Source: Corinectria fuckeliana
Taxonomy: Eukaryota > Ascomycota > Sordariomycetes > Hypocreales > Nectriaceae
DNA length: 64,000 nucleotides
Assembly: GCA_019137255.1 (NCBI GenBank)
Contig: WPDH01000200.1
Span: 186,001-250,000, forward strand
Reading direction: 5' to 3'
The notes beneath the pieces were generated by a model. That model worked only from the letters and a program-made list of their open reading frames with translations. It did not search any database and was not told where the DNA came from. Of the stretch, positions 34,292-44,535 are shown in pieces. Each line of letters begins with the position of its first letter. Position 1 is the stretch's first letter. Made by a program: the position numbers and the translations under genes.

Positions 34292-36219
34292 GATGGCGGT
34301 TGCTGTGAAGAATCGGATGGAGTTGAGAGACTTGGATGAGTTTGCAAGTTGAGGAAGAGAGAAAGATCTTGGGGCAGAGAAGCAGGAAGAGGTATGGCGG
34401 GGTAGGAGGGGTCGAAGGAGGGTTGGTCTCATTTTGAGAGCTAGAGGGGCAAATTGTTAGCGCTCAGTCGTTAGCCCAATCAGAGCAGCGAAAACAGGTA
34501 TTGAGTGGGGCGGAGCATCGGAGGCCGGGTCACGTGCAGTGAGCCGGGGGTGCCAGTTGGCGGGACGTTGGGCCTTGGAGCTCTGCCGACGCTGCTCGCC
34601 ATGAGGTCACCGTGGCCATTGTGGGGTCAACGAGGGAGCTCGAGACCTTCGCAGACCACGCCGAGCGGACGATGCAAGGCAGTCCTGCTGCTCAATCGCC
34701 GCCGTCTCCCTACTAGCCGCCGGTACCGAGGAGATATGGCAGCAGCGGGATATCAACAGAGAGCTGTGAGTGCTTCTGCACGTCAATGCTCCCACATCCG
34801 CAGCTTCGATGGGTGCCATTAAGCTGCTGATGGTTGTTGTCCGGCCACGCCCATGCCCACGCCCGCTGCCACGCCCGCTCCAGGGGGGGCAGCACTCGAC
34901 ATCTCGCGCGGTCGTCGAGTGGCTCGATCCCACTGAGGTGCGGCAAGCTTTGCCTCAGGATTCATGCCCCCATTGGAGGGATCTGGGGACCACAGCCTGC
35001 GCAGTGGGTTTTCATCATCACATCGCCCCCTCTCCACTTCTCGTCCAGTCCTTGGCCCCGTGCATGGTGGTCATGGACTTGCGGTGGCGGAAGCCTGCTG
35101 TTTGGCAACTCCCGCAAACCCGGGCTCGACTTGTTGGGCCAAGGCCATGGACCAAGACATGGCTGGAGAGGATGAGTTGGATGGATGGAAGGATGGATGG
35201 GTCGTGGACCAATGCCAGCTTCGCCCCCGTTTGGTTTGAGGGACTTTCCCGGAGATGCCAATTGGTGCCGGATAGCACCCCTTTGGAACCGGAGCCCTCG
35301 CTTGCCATTGCATTTCTTGCTTGGAGAAGCTCTCTGCTTGCGTTTTGCTCGCCCCCTCGGAGCTGAGCCAACCCCAGAAATTGTTCGTGTGACGGTGTAG
35401 AGCGAGGATGGGGTTGAATCAAAAGCCAGACGTACCTTGTCGTGAAATAATACACTCGAGAAGGGAAAACACAGGGGGGATGAGCGGATGAGGCAGAGGA
35501 GATTATACACGAGGAATACTGGCCCAGATGCACGAATTGGTGGTGGACTTTTGGCTGGTCTTCAAGGGAAGGGGGAAAAGTTTTGTGCCAGCTGAGCCGA
35601 TCATTATACGTCGCCGGGACGGCGGGGAGAGCTGCTGTTTTCAGGCCTGAAGTCTCAGGTACAGACAGAGCAGTACTGCTGGAGGACAGAGAGGTACCCA
35701 GGTACGCCGACGCTTGGCTCCCTGCCCGAACGAGCTAAGGCCCAGCTTCCACTTTAGCCAAGGTGGAAGAAGGGGACTGCACGCTGTAGTAACTCGTATA
35801 CTAACAGCACATAAGTCACCTTGAGAATTTCCAATGAGCCCATCAATCTACCGCAGAAAGTGTTTCAGGGCTCTCAAGTTCCTTCTTTGTCCGCATTCGA
35901 CACATTAGGTAGGTACATAGGTAGGTAGTTAAGTGTTTGCACTAGGAGCTCCCTGGCCTAGGCGCCTAAGTGTAAAAGCCAGTCCAGTGGATCGTCACGT
36001 GATCGCGCTCCGATCCACGCTGACATTGGGCTTCCGTTGCTTGCGGCCAGAAAGTCCAGGTGTCCGGGATGGCCTTGGCGCAAGGGGCGACCTGACATAC
36101 CTATCTTGTTGACTATCACCAAAGTTGGCAGAACAACGTCAAAGCCTCGCCGCGCGCTCTCATTGCCCCCGTCCGCCCACTATTCTCACGGTGTCTAGCT
36201 CCCTGAACTCCCCGTCACA
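34292..36219. other. 1.9 kb intergenic region between divergent genes
   Basis: Shared upstream region of the cyclophilin and ENTH genes. Open frames occur on both strands at 34600-35530, but they overlap each other and show no family features. A small tandem repeat of GCCACGCCCATGCCCACGCC type lies at 34840-34885, and GTAGGTA repeats at 35905-35930. Confidence 0.55.
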
Positions 36220-38024
36220 ATGGATTTGAACGACTTGAAGTCTACCGTCTCGAACCTGTCCTTGTATGACATCAAGGCTGGGTTCCGGAAGGCCCAGAAT
36301 GGTAACCCCTGAGCGCTCCCTTGCCCCGTTGCGCCTCATGACTGATAAACATGCGCAGCGGTCATGAACTTTACCGAGATGGAGGCCAAGGTTCGCTTGC
36401 CTGTCGGCGATGAGACAGGTGCCAGAGACTGACGGCCTACAGGTTCGAGAGGCAACGAACAACGAGCCATGGGGATCATCATCAACCCTGATGCAGGAGA
36501 TTGCGAACGGAACCTTTAACTAGTACGCGACCCAACCCGACGTCCTCGCACATACTTCCGCCCGTCTGCTGACCGACGACCAGCCAAACCCTCAATGAGA
36601 TTATGCCCATGATCTACCGCCGCTTCACGGAAAAGTCCGCCGAAGAATGGCGCCAGATCTACAAGGCCCTTCAACTACTCGAATTCCTCATCAAGCACGG
36701 CTCAGAGCGTGTCATTGACGATGCTCGGGGCCACATCGCCCTTCTCAAGATGCTGCGCCAATTCCACTTCATCGACTTGAACGGCAAGGACCAGGGCATC
36801 AATGTAAGGAACCGAGCCAAGGAGCTGGCTGAGCTTCTAGGCGACGTCGAACGCATCCGATCCGAGCGGAAGAAGGCGCGAGCGTCCAAGAACAAGTACA
36901 CGGGTGTTGAGGGCGGCGCGACGCTCGGCGGCGGCTTCTCCAGCGGCAGCTCGAGCCGATATGGAGGCTTTGGCAGCGAAAGCGCTGACGGGGGCGGCGG
37001 TGCCCCTGGGGCCTACGGTGGTTACTCGGGCGGCGTCTACGGCGACGGTGGCGGCTTCGGAGGCCAGACCAACGACTGGCAGGATTCCAGCAGCCGAGCC
37101 GACCGGTTCGAAGAGTACGACGAGTTCGATGAGGGCGAGAGGCCGGCACCTAGCTCAGCCAAAGCCGCAAAGCGACCAGAGCGGGCTGGTGTTAAGAAGA
37201 CGACGGAGCCTCCCAAGAAGAAGGAGCCTGAGATAGATTTGTTTTCCTTCGATGACCCCCAGCCTTCATCCTCATCGGCGGCACGCACCGCCTCCAACGG
37301 TTCCGGCTTCGCTGCCCTTGCCCCGACCAGCACCTCGGCTCCCGCCGCCATTGACGACGACGATGAGTTTGACGACTTTCAGTCAGCTACTCCCGCGACT
37401 CAGACCGCTGCGCCCGCCTTTGGGCAGACGGCCGTGCCTCCCGTGACATCAGCCGCCTCCTCGACCGCCCAGTTCGCTGCTCCGCAGCCCCGGTCTGGTC
37501 CCCAGCAGGCCGATATCAGCCAGATGGTTAGCATGTCGTCCATCTCGCCCGCTCCAAGCGCTTCAGGCACCCCAAGCGTCAATTACTCTGCCTTTAGCAT
37601 CCCTGCTGCTGCGCCGGCCGCCCAGCCCATCAAGCCAACTACCTTCCAACCCGTTGGACCCAACTACTTTGGCACCGTCCAGGCACAGCCTCCCAAGGCT
37701 CCCCAGGTGTCCGGCCTGCCAGGAATGTCCAGCGCGGCGTCCAACGGGCCCACCACCATGGCCAACATGAAGCCCGTCGCCAGCTCCGCGGCCAAGCCCG
37801 CAACTGCGGCCGGCGGCGATGCCTTTGGAGCCCTGTGGGGCAAGGCGAGCGCGGGGATGAAGAAGCCTGCTACGCCCACGGCTGGCCCTACGATCGCCCA
37901 GCTTGCCAAGGAGAAGAGCAATGCCGGCATCTGGGGAGCCCCCGCCGGCGGGTCTGCGCAGCCGACTAGCGGCAGCTCTGCTCCCAAGACGGGCGGCTCT
38001 GCGATGGACGATCTTCTTGGTTAA
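36220..38024 (+). CDS. ENTH-domain clathrin adaptor (epsin-related, Ent3-like)
   Basis: Four exons: 36220-36301, 36359-36390, 36443-36522 and 36584-38024, giving 544 residues; the second exon is only 32 bases. Residues 1-150 form the ENTH domain: NAVMNFTEMEAKVREATNNEPWG, LMQEIANGTFNYQTLNEIMPMIYRRF, EEWRQIYKALQLLEFLIKHGSERVIDDAR, then NVRNRAKELAELLGD. The rest is disordered with Gly/Ser stretches and acidic phenylalanine motifs: DLFSFDDPQ and DDEFDDFQSA, which in Ent3 and epsinR bind the ear domains of GGA and AP-1. This points to traffic between Golgi and endosomes rather than to plasma-membrane epsin, which carries ubiquitin-interacting motifs not seen here. It ends with AMDDLLG. Confidence 0.9.
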
Positions 38025-39830
38025 GACAGGCAGAACAGTAGGCGTGTGCGTGTCCGATGCGACAGGCCACGGCCTGGACCTGAGACTGGGACGGGTCGGA
38101 TTCCGCGTAGGCGCGAGGAGCAGGTCCCAGCGGGGTCGAGCGGCGGCCCTAAGAATGTAGGGTTAACAAAGCAATGGGACAAACATGCTATTTTGATGAT
38201 AGGATCCTAGATAGGCGTCTGGCGCAAAACAAAATGAACAGACATGTCATGCCAGTTTAGGTGCGGTACGTAGTGTGTGTGAACCGCATAGTTGGCTGAG
38301 TACCTTGTCGTGCTTGTCTACTAGGTAAGTTGGTGTCTAACAGCAACGGATCTGAGTACCCCAGCCAGGGACCAAGATAGGTTAGTCTCCTGGACATACC
38401 TAGCAGGCCATCCAAGTTCACGGTCGGCCTTGTACATAATATGTATACGAGAAGATGCGGGTCAGGCCTACCAAGAAGCATGCTCTTGGACCTTGAGATG
38501 CCTGTATGTCTGTATGCCTGTATGCCCGTATGTACGATGCCTGTACGATGCCTGTACGATGCCTGTACGATGCAGACGCCCACGGTCCGGTCCCCATCGG
38601 GTTGGTTCAATTCATGGTCCCAACCAGAGCCAAACATCACCATCACCGCCTAATCACATACATAGCACACCGACAACGCCATGGGAATCTAAACAAGGAA
38701 ACACGCTCCCCATAATTAAAGAACGCCTAGTCCCGCCTTCAATCTCACCCCATCTGCAGCCGCCTCTCAAACCAACCCGGCCAAACTCAGGGCTCCCCTC
38801 CCCTCCGCCCCCCCCTGTTCCGGCTTATGCCATCCGCCATCACGAAGCGCTCTCGCCCAATCGACGCCCCCCTGTCCACGGGCTCTCGCTGATCTCCAGG
38901 CAAAACCCAATCATCCGCCCGGCTCCATCTGCGCGGCTATCAAAACTTGCGCTTCCTTTTGTCTCGCTGTGCCGCCGGACTCTCCCTCGCTCCCAACCCC
39001 CTTGCTGGCGTCTCTGATTGGCTAGCCGTGTCTTCTTTTTTCCCACGGCGCCTGGCCTGGCCTGGCCTTGTCTTACATGGTAGATACTTGGAACGAAAAT
39101 GCTTCTTGTCGGATCTGCTTGTTATTCGTATTGAAGGACGAACCCTGCTGCTTGCGCTGGGCAGCATCGACGGTGAAACATGGCGCGGCTGGTGGTGGAG
39201 CAATCGACGTCGCCGTGGGCGGCTGCTGAAAATGGAAACATCTAGGTCGCGTTCACGCTGGCCGTGTTGGCCGTGCTGTGTTTGTTTTTGTCATGGCATG
39301 GGTGTTGTTAGCTCCAGAGTCGCAGTGCAAGCAAGCCGTAGTGATGAGTCTTGTGCGAATATAAGAGTACTCCTCGACGCACTCATTCCCATCCTCTTCT
39401 TCCTATTCAGCAAACTACACAACAAGACAAAACACTCTCAACCTTTCCTATATATCTCTTTCCTTTTTTCTTTTTCTTTTCTCTTTGATTTCCTTTCTGC
39501 CCTTCTCTCTATTTCTAGGTCTGGTTGCATCGCATCTCCTTCGTCTCTCACCCTGGCTGGCACATTTAGCTTCACGGCTTCACGGCTTCACGAATAACAC
39601 CGCAAATCGAAACGACTTTCTCCCGTCTTTTTCTTCTTCTCTTTTATAAAACCCTCCCCACAAAACCCTCTTCCTCGCCTCTTCTTGGGCGGGCCAATCC
39701 AGTTGACAAAATTACCTCCCCAGCCCCTTCTCCCCCGTTCTACTCCAAGCACTTCCCGCTACGCACCGCCGGCTCGTCGCGCCCTCGCCTCTCCCTCGTC
39801 ACTCCCGAGTCTCTCAAGAACAGCTTCAAG
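38025..39830. other. 1.8 kb intergenic region with short tandem repeats and CT-rich leader
   Basis: Holds a tandem repeat at about 38500-38575 and a strongly pyrimidine-rich stretch at 39370-39830 typical of a long leader of a highly expressed gene. Long open frames here have low-complexity composition and are not supported. Confidence 0.6.
38501..38575. repeat. tandem repeats, CTGTATGC then 11-base GTACGATGCCT units
   Basis: Three to four degenerate CTGTATGC units (38501-38531) pass into four 11-base units GTACGATGCCT (38532, 38543, 38554 and 38565). Confidence 0.9.
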
Positions 39831-40406
39831 ATGCATTCCGCTCCGGCTCTCGGCGCCCTGGGCATGACCTTCACCGTCATGCGCGCCATGCAGTTCGTCG
39901 CGCTCGTCACCGTCATCGGCTTGGCCTCCAACTTCATCTCGGAGATGGTCATGTCCGACTACGCCGCGCCGTCGGCCCTCATCGGCACACTGGTCGTGTC
40001 CTGCATTGCAACGCTGTACATCGTCATCAGCTACATCCTCTACTGGGACTTCATGCTGCCCCTGCTCGTGGCCGCCGGCGCTGACTCGCTCATCCTCATC
40101 GCCTGCATCGTCGTCGCCTGCACCGTCGGCAAGCCCGTCAGCTACCTGTCGTGCCCCAAGTTCCCCGCCGACGGCAACACGGCCAACTTCATCAACTCGC
40201 TCTTCCACAACGTCTACCACTCGCGGGACAACACCTTCAAGTGGGTCGACGCCGACAAGGCCTCATGCTACCAGATCAAGGCCCTCTGGGGCCTTAGCAT
40301 CGCCCTGTGCGTGCTCTTCGCCTTCTCCGCCGTCACCTCGCTGTGCCTGTGGAAGCGCACCAAGGCCGCCGCCGCTCCCCCCAAGGAGGACGTCGAGAGC
40401 TACTGA
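39831..40406 (+). CDS. MARVEL-like four-helix membrane protein
   Basis: Single exon, 191 residues. Four hydrophobic segments lie at about residues 8-30, 43-66, 73-98 and 148-172, with a hydrophilic loop holding two Cys between the third and fourth (CPKFPADGNTANFINSLFHNVYHSRDNTFKW). The topology and the first helix (MRAMQFVALVTVIGLASNFI) fit fungal MARVEL-domain proteins, which associate with membrane subdomains. The C-terminal tail is short and cytosolic (KRTKAAAAPPKEDVESY). The exact role is unknown; Nce102 is a distant relative by topology only. The long CT-rich leader suggests strong expression (inference). Confidence 0.82.
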   Translation: MHSAPALGALGMTFTVMRAMQFVALVTVIGLASNFISEMVMSDYAAPSALIGTLVVSCIATLYIVISYILYWDFMLPLLVAAGADSLILIACIVVACTVGKPVSYLSCPKFPADGNTANFINSLFHNVYHSRDNTFKWVDADKASCYQIKALWGLSIALCVLFAFSAVTSLCLWKRTKAAAAPPKEDVESY

Positions 40407-40502
40407 AGGTGCGGCCGTGGGGCTGTAGCGGGCATGGCCGTCCGTCCCACTTCCGGTCCGGGTCCCACTCGGGGCCGGAGCCGGAGTCTCGGGACGACGG
40501 CC

Positions 40503-40856
40503 ATGGCGCGCCAGGAAAAGCGTTTCGACTCCTCCGACTCGGAGAGTGCGCGCCAGCCGTGGCTGCCCCCGCCCCCCACGGCGTCCGAGACGGTCCGCGT
40601 GAGGGAGACGCCGAGGCCGCTTGAAGAGATGCCGCCTATGCCTCCTATACCGCCTGTGCCACCTGTGCCTCCTGTGCCTCCACTGCTTCTTCCTCCACCC
40701 TCGCCAGCCTTCTCCGAGGGCGGGCCGCGGAGTCCGCTCATGGAGAGGGTCAGGTCCAAGCGGAGGACAATTATGCAACGCGTTGAAGGATGGTGGGATC
40801 TCGATCTGTTGGAAAAGCGGCAGACATTGTTTGGCGGGACTGTGTCGCGAAAGTGA
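40503..40856 (+). CDS. possible small protein with Pro-rich middle, downstream of MARVEL gene
   Basis: 117 residues from ATG 40503 (or 140 from 40434). It starts 97 bases after the MARVEL stop. It has a basic/acidic start (MARQEKRFDSSDSESARQPW), a PPMPPIPPVPPVPPVPP tract encoded by a near-perfect 9-base repeat, and a structured-looking end with RSKRRTIMQRVEGWWDLDLLEKRQTLFGG. That end looks like real coding sequence. It could be a separate short gene or a 3' UTR frame; no splice path to the upstream gene was found because the MARVEL stop intervenes. Confidence 0.38.
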   Translation: MARQEKRFDSSDSESARQPWLPPPPTASETVRVRETPRPLEEMPPMPPIPPVPPVPPVPPLLLPPPSPAFSEGGPRSPLMERVRSKRRTIMQRVEGWWDLDLLEKRQTLFGGTVSRK

Positions 40857-41250
40857 TGTTAAAGGAAATTTGGACAGCCTAAACTGTTCGGGAATGTAAT
40901 GAATCTGGAATAATTTGTTTGGCTTTTGTCTGGTTTGGGTCTGGGTTTCACAACCACAGGTAATGTCTACTGGTTAGATTGGTTTTCGTTATTAGAAAAA
41001 TAGCAAGAAAAAAACAAGGAGTCTCCGGGTTATAAACTAGCATCTTCCTCAATGTTGCAAGGTGATACGATGACACTCAAACTTACTAACTTCAGTCCCC
41101 GTCAAATGATCCGTTACGCCGTAGCTATCGAGCCAAATGCCATACAACTAACCATGTCTCATAACGGCATAGGATTCAAACATCTCCCACTATCAACCAA
41201 ACATCGTGTGCCACTGCCAAGGTGAGGGATAAAAGCTGTATCCCAGGGTA
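40857..41250. other. intergenic region
   Basis: 3' flanks only; nothing seen. Confidence 0.6.
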
Positions 41251-43212
41251 TCAAATCAACAAAACGCCATGTCCTAAAACCCGCATGCATTTGGCCACGT
41301 CCCAGCTCTCGTCGATCTGGCTCCTTTGGGCCCAGACCGCTTCCATTATCTCCATTGCCCCCTTGACTGTCCCAAACACACTGACCGATCCCATTCGTAG
41401 GATCATAGCCCGATACTTGCACTCGTCTTCGGGCGGAGAGAGGCACCCGGCAATGCAAAACGGCCACGCCAAGGTCCTAATGCCCGTGTCTTGGGGCAGC
41501 TCGGAAAGGAGGTTGGTCATTCGAGAGACAGAGTTTCGAATCTCGGGGCATGAAGGCTGCCAGCCTGAGATGACAACATAGAGGTACGTAAGTGCGGCCT
41601 GAAGCCAGATGATGTTGTGGGTGAGCAAGGGCGGAGACAGGTCCGTCAGACCGGGTTGCGATGGAGGCACGTGGTTTCCAAGCACAGCATGGACTGGGTT
41701 GCTAGCTTGTTGCATTGCCTGAGCCTCGCTCTCCATGACCGCGAGACCCGCCCTGATGGCATCGTCCATGGCTTTTCCACGCTGGACCAACTCGGTCGTG
41801 GACAATGACCCAGCTCGCTTCTGATCCTTCTTCCAAGCATCGAGGGCGGCAATATCGCCAATAATTTGGACCACCCAGTTCTGCAATCCAGTAAACTCTT
41901 CCATGAAGAGGGGCCCGGCCGACTGGACGTTAGGTCGGTCATTTGCCGACTGGCATCCGGGGATTACCGGGGCTTGATACTTTTGCAAGCGAGGGGCTTG
42001 CTCGAGGGTGATGCTGGACATGACGTCGACGTAGAGGATGTTGGCAGTGAAGAAGCGTAGGGCGGCCTGGTTTGTACTAAATGGTCGATTGATCCCCATC
42101 TCGGGCGGAGGCCAGCTAAGGCTATAGAGGCCTGCCAGCACCTCGGTCCATTTGTCGGGGCTGGGGACTATTTGCAGGAACATGGCGATGGCAGCGTCGA
42201 GATGCATTCGCCAGTGCTCTGCGTTGCTGGTGGAAACCTCAAAGATGAGCATTTGGAGGATGCTCTGGAGTACCAGCAGCCTTTCTCTAGGCCCCGCGAG
42301 ACATCCGGCGGTGTTGATGGCGCTCATCTCCCGCTGGAGCTCGCGCAACCCCATCTCAAGCTGGGTCTGAAGCTGGTGCACCATGCGGTTAGTGCATTCC
42401 TCGTGCTCCTTTTCGCCTTTGGCAAGCACAATGCTGAAGAAATACGAAGACAGCGAAATAGCCGTGTGCCAGACGGCCTTGTTGCTCTGCAGAACGTCGA
42501 GAACCCAGCCGCGGCCACCGGCGAGCATGGGAGGTCGGTAGAAGGGGAACAAGTGGGGGAAGACGTAGTCGAGATAGATCATGATGAAGTGGACCTCAGT
42601 GTTTCCGGCACAGCTCTGGTCGTCGGGGCGGACGAGGAACTGGCTACCGGCGGCATGCCACGGGAGTTCGGGTGGCGAGGCTCCGCTGGTATTGCTCGAG
42701 GCAGGCGTTGAGCCGGTGTCATGACCTGAGGCCGGGTCGGTGTCGGAGCTGGAAACGAAGACATCCGCGGACTCCTGCCGGGAGCCATTGCGCTCGTTGC
42801 TCCGCTTCGCCTGGGCGTCGTCTCCGGTGACGCTGGCGCCGAGATTGACATCGCGGGTGCCGGCCTCGAGCATCTCCATGTACTTGCGATCGCGGCGCTG
42901 TGAGGCCTGCTTCTTGACCTGGGACTTGATCTTCTCGGCCATGGCCTTCTGCTTGGGGCCGCCGTCCATCCACTCGGGCTTGTGCTCGTCATAGTAGCAC
43001 TGGATTTCGAGGGCACCGCAGCCGTCGCAGATCGGGCGCTTCTCATCGCATTTCTTCCGGCGCAAACGACAGGTCCAGCAACCAGCGTTGGAGCGCACCT
43101 TGGCGGACATGAGGTGGCGGAACATGGCGACGAGACGCCTTTCCTGAGGGATGGCGATTTGGGAATCGAGATGCTCGTCGTGGTTCGCAGGCACGAGTCG
43201 AGTGCCGGACAA
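41251..43212 (-). CDS. Zn2Cys6 fungal transcription factor
   Basis: Single exon, 653 residues. The binuclear zinc cluster is at Cys45, Cys48, Cys55, Cys62, Cys65 and Cys72 with spacing CX2CX6CX6CX2CX6C (GCWTCRLRRKKCDEKRPICDGC). It is followed by a basic linker KIKSQVKKQASQRRDRKYMEM. A disordered Ser-rich stretch (residues 120-190) leads into a long helical region with FIMIYLDYVFPHLFPFYRPP and later WKDQKRAGSLSTTELVQRGKAM, typical of the fungal-specific regulatory domain family that follows such fingers. Nuclear DNA-binding regulator; target genes unknown. The nearest minus-strand gene upstream is the Ctr copper transporter 0.6 kb away, but no evidence links the two. Confidence 0.92.
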   Translation of the reverse strand: MSGTRLVPANHDEHLDSQIAIPQERRLVAMFRHLMSAKVRSNAGCWTCRLRRKKCDEKRPICDGCGALEIQCYYDEHKPEWMDGGPKQKAMAEKIKSQVKKQASQRRDRKYMEMLEAGTRDVNLGASVTGDDAQAKRSNERNGSRQESADVFVSSSDTDPASGHDTGSTPASSNTSGASPPELPWHAAGSQFLVRPDDQSCAGNTEVHFIMIYLDYVFPHLFPFYRPPMLAGGRGWVLDVLQSNKAVWHTAISLSSYFFSIVLAKGEKEHEECTNRMVHQLQTQLEMGLRELQREMSAINTAGCLAGPRERLLVLQSILQMLIFEVSTSNAEHWRMHLDAAIAMFLQIVPSPDKWTEVLAGLYSLSWPPPEMGINRPFSTNQAALRFFTANILYVDVMSSITLEQAPRLQKYQAPVIPGCQSANDRPNVQSAGPLFMEEFTGLQNWVVQIIGDIAALDAWKKDQKRAGSLSTTELVQRGKAMDDAIRAGLAVMESEAQAMQQASNPVHAVLGNHVPPSQPGLTDLSPPLLTHNIIWLQAALTYLYVVISGWQPSCPEIRNSVSRMTNLLSELPQDTGIRTLAWPFCIAGCLSPPEDECKYRAMILRMGSVSVFGTVKGAMEIMEAVWAQRSQIDESWDVAKCMRVLGHGVLLI

Positions 43213-43824
43213 GTGGGTAATTGTAAGGCTGAGTTGTAGATAGGTCGGAGAACCGGCTGGAAGTTGAGGCCGACTACCCCATGCTTCGAGGATCGACGAG
43301 GCGCAAGAGGTACGAAGTCCGTGGTTCCAGGTACATTACGTTTAATTTGTCAGCCTGCAGTGGTCGCCGGAGCCTGGTTCTTGCTTCAGGTACCGGTCAT
43401 CCGCCCAATGATAAGGGCGGTTCACCCCACCATCCCACCTTGCATCGTAACCACTAACTCCACTAATAAATTAATACCCCGATGACCTTACAGATCCTAC
43501 CCTAGACCAAATTGAATTTAGTCGTGCTCTTCGAGCTGTACCGTATAAATATCTATTTAGGCTGTAAACCCGCCATTCAACTTTGTAATGGTATGATAGC
43601 CTCAGCATAGACACTAGGGTTACAGTTGCAGCACAAAGTACACCGAAATAAGAAGAAAAGAGGGTATCAATTACTTTCTACTACATGGGCCATTTGTTTG
43701 GCAAACTGCGACGAACCAACCCGGCCGCCACTGGGCATTTGCTCACGCAGGCAACTCCATTCTTAAAAAGCCACAGGTTTGTTGCCTATCGCTGCATCCT
43801 CAGGACTTCCCTAACACCAGTCGT
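43213..43824. other. intergenic region upstream of the transcription factor
   Basis: Promoter of the regulator and 3' flank of the Ctr gene; AT-rich around 43450-43680. No gene seen. Confidence 0.6.
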
Positions 43825-44535
43825 TCAACCGCAGCAGACGGTGGCCTCCTTGGTAGCACTCGTTTGCTGGCTACCGGACAGTGTCTCCCAGTGGAAGACA
43901 AAGGACCCGAGGTACGAGCCGACGAAGATGCAGATGATGAAGTATCCGTTGTAGTACATGGCAAGCAACATGACAAAGTAGGCCACCGCAAACTGCACCA
44001 TGTGCAGAAGCGCGCGGATCGCCTGTTGGCCGACGCTGGGACGGAACGGCGGGGGAGCAACGGCGCAGCCAGCAGCGCCATTGGCCGCCTTGCTGCTGTC
44101 AGAGTGGGATGCGTTGCTAGGAATGGCCGCGGGGGAGTTTGCGAACTTGGCGACGTGCTGGCGGATGAGGTAGCTATCATACTCCTTGACGGCACGGCGG
44201 AGCGCTTCGAGGGACATGACGAGGAGGAGGACGCCGATGCAGGAGCCGGCGAACATGCCCTTGGAGGTGATGTGCCAGGAGCGGGCGATGAAGCACGAAT
44301 CGATGGTGTTCCAGTTCCAAAGCATCTATCGAGAAGAGTAGAACGGGTCAGCACCTAAAATACTTTGGATTGCGCAGTACGTGGGCTTCAAGGCACAACA
44401 TACAGAAATCACACAGCTGGAGCCGGAACCGCCCATGCTCATCTTGGCCGCGGTGGTGGCGGCGGACATATCCATCGTCGCGGTACTGCTCATGGCCATG
44501 GTGGCCGTGGCCTCAGCCGACATATCCATATCCAT
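43825..44535 (-). CDS. Ctr-type copper transporter
   Basis: Two exons on the minus strand: 44404-44535 and 43825-44325, giving 210 residues. A further in-frame ATG at 44598 would add 21 Thr/Ser-rich residues. The N-terminus is Met-rich outside the membrane (MDMDMS, MAMS, MDMS, KMSMGGS), which captures Cu(I). The splice joins SSCVIS to MLWNWNTID, matching the family consensus. Three membrane segments follow: MFAGSCIGVLLLVMSLEAL, then after a variable loop the pair ALLHMVQFAVAYFVMLLAMYYNGYFIICIFVGSYLG. The second keeps the Met and tyrosine-rich MLLAMYYN region and the third ends in GSYLG (GxxxG packing). It ends CCG, a Cys motif that in the family hands copper to chaperones. Whether it acts at plasma membrane or vacuole is not clear. 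Confidence 0.92.

Noticed and set aside
34600..35530. Open frames on both strands between cyclophilin and ENTH genes
   Set aside because: They overlap one another on both strands and lack any recognisable pattern.
38430..39597. Open frames of 195 and 216 codons in the region before the MARVEL gene
   Set aside because: CT-rich leader and promoter composition; no family features.
41251..44535. Possible gene cluster of transcription factor plus copper transporter
   Set aside because: Only adjacency; no enzyme genes or shared motif support it.
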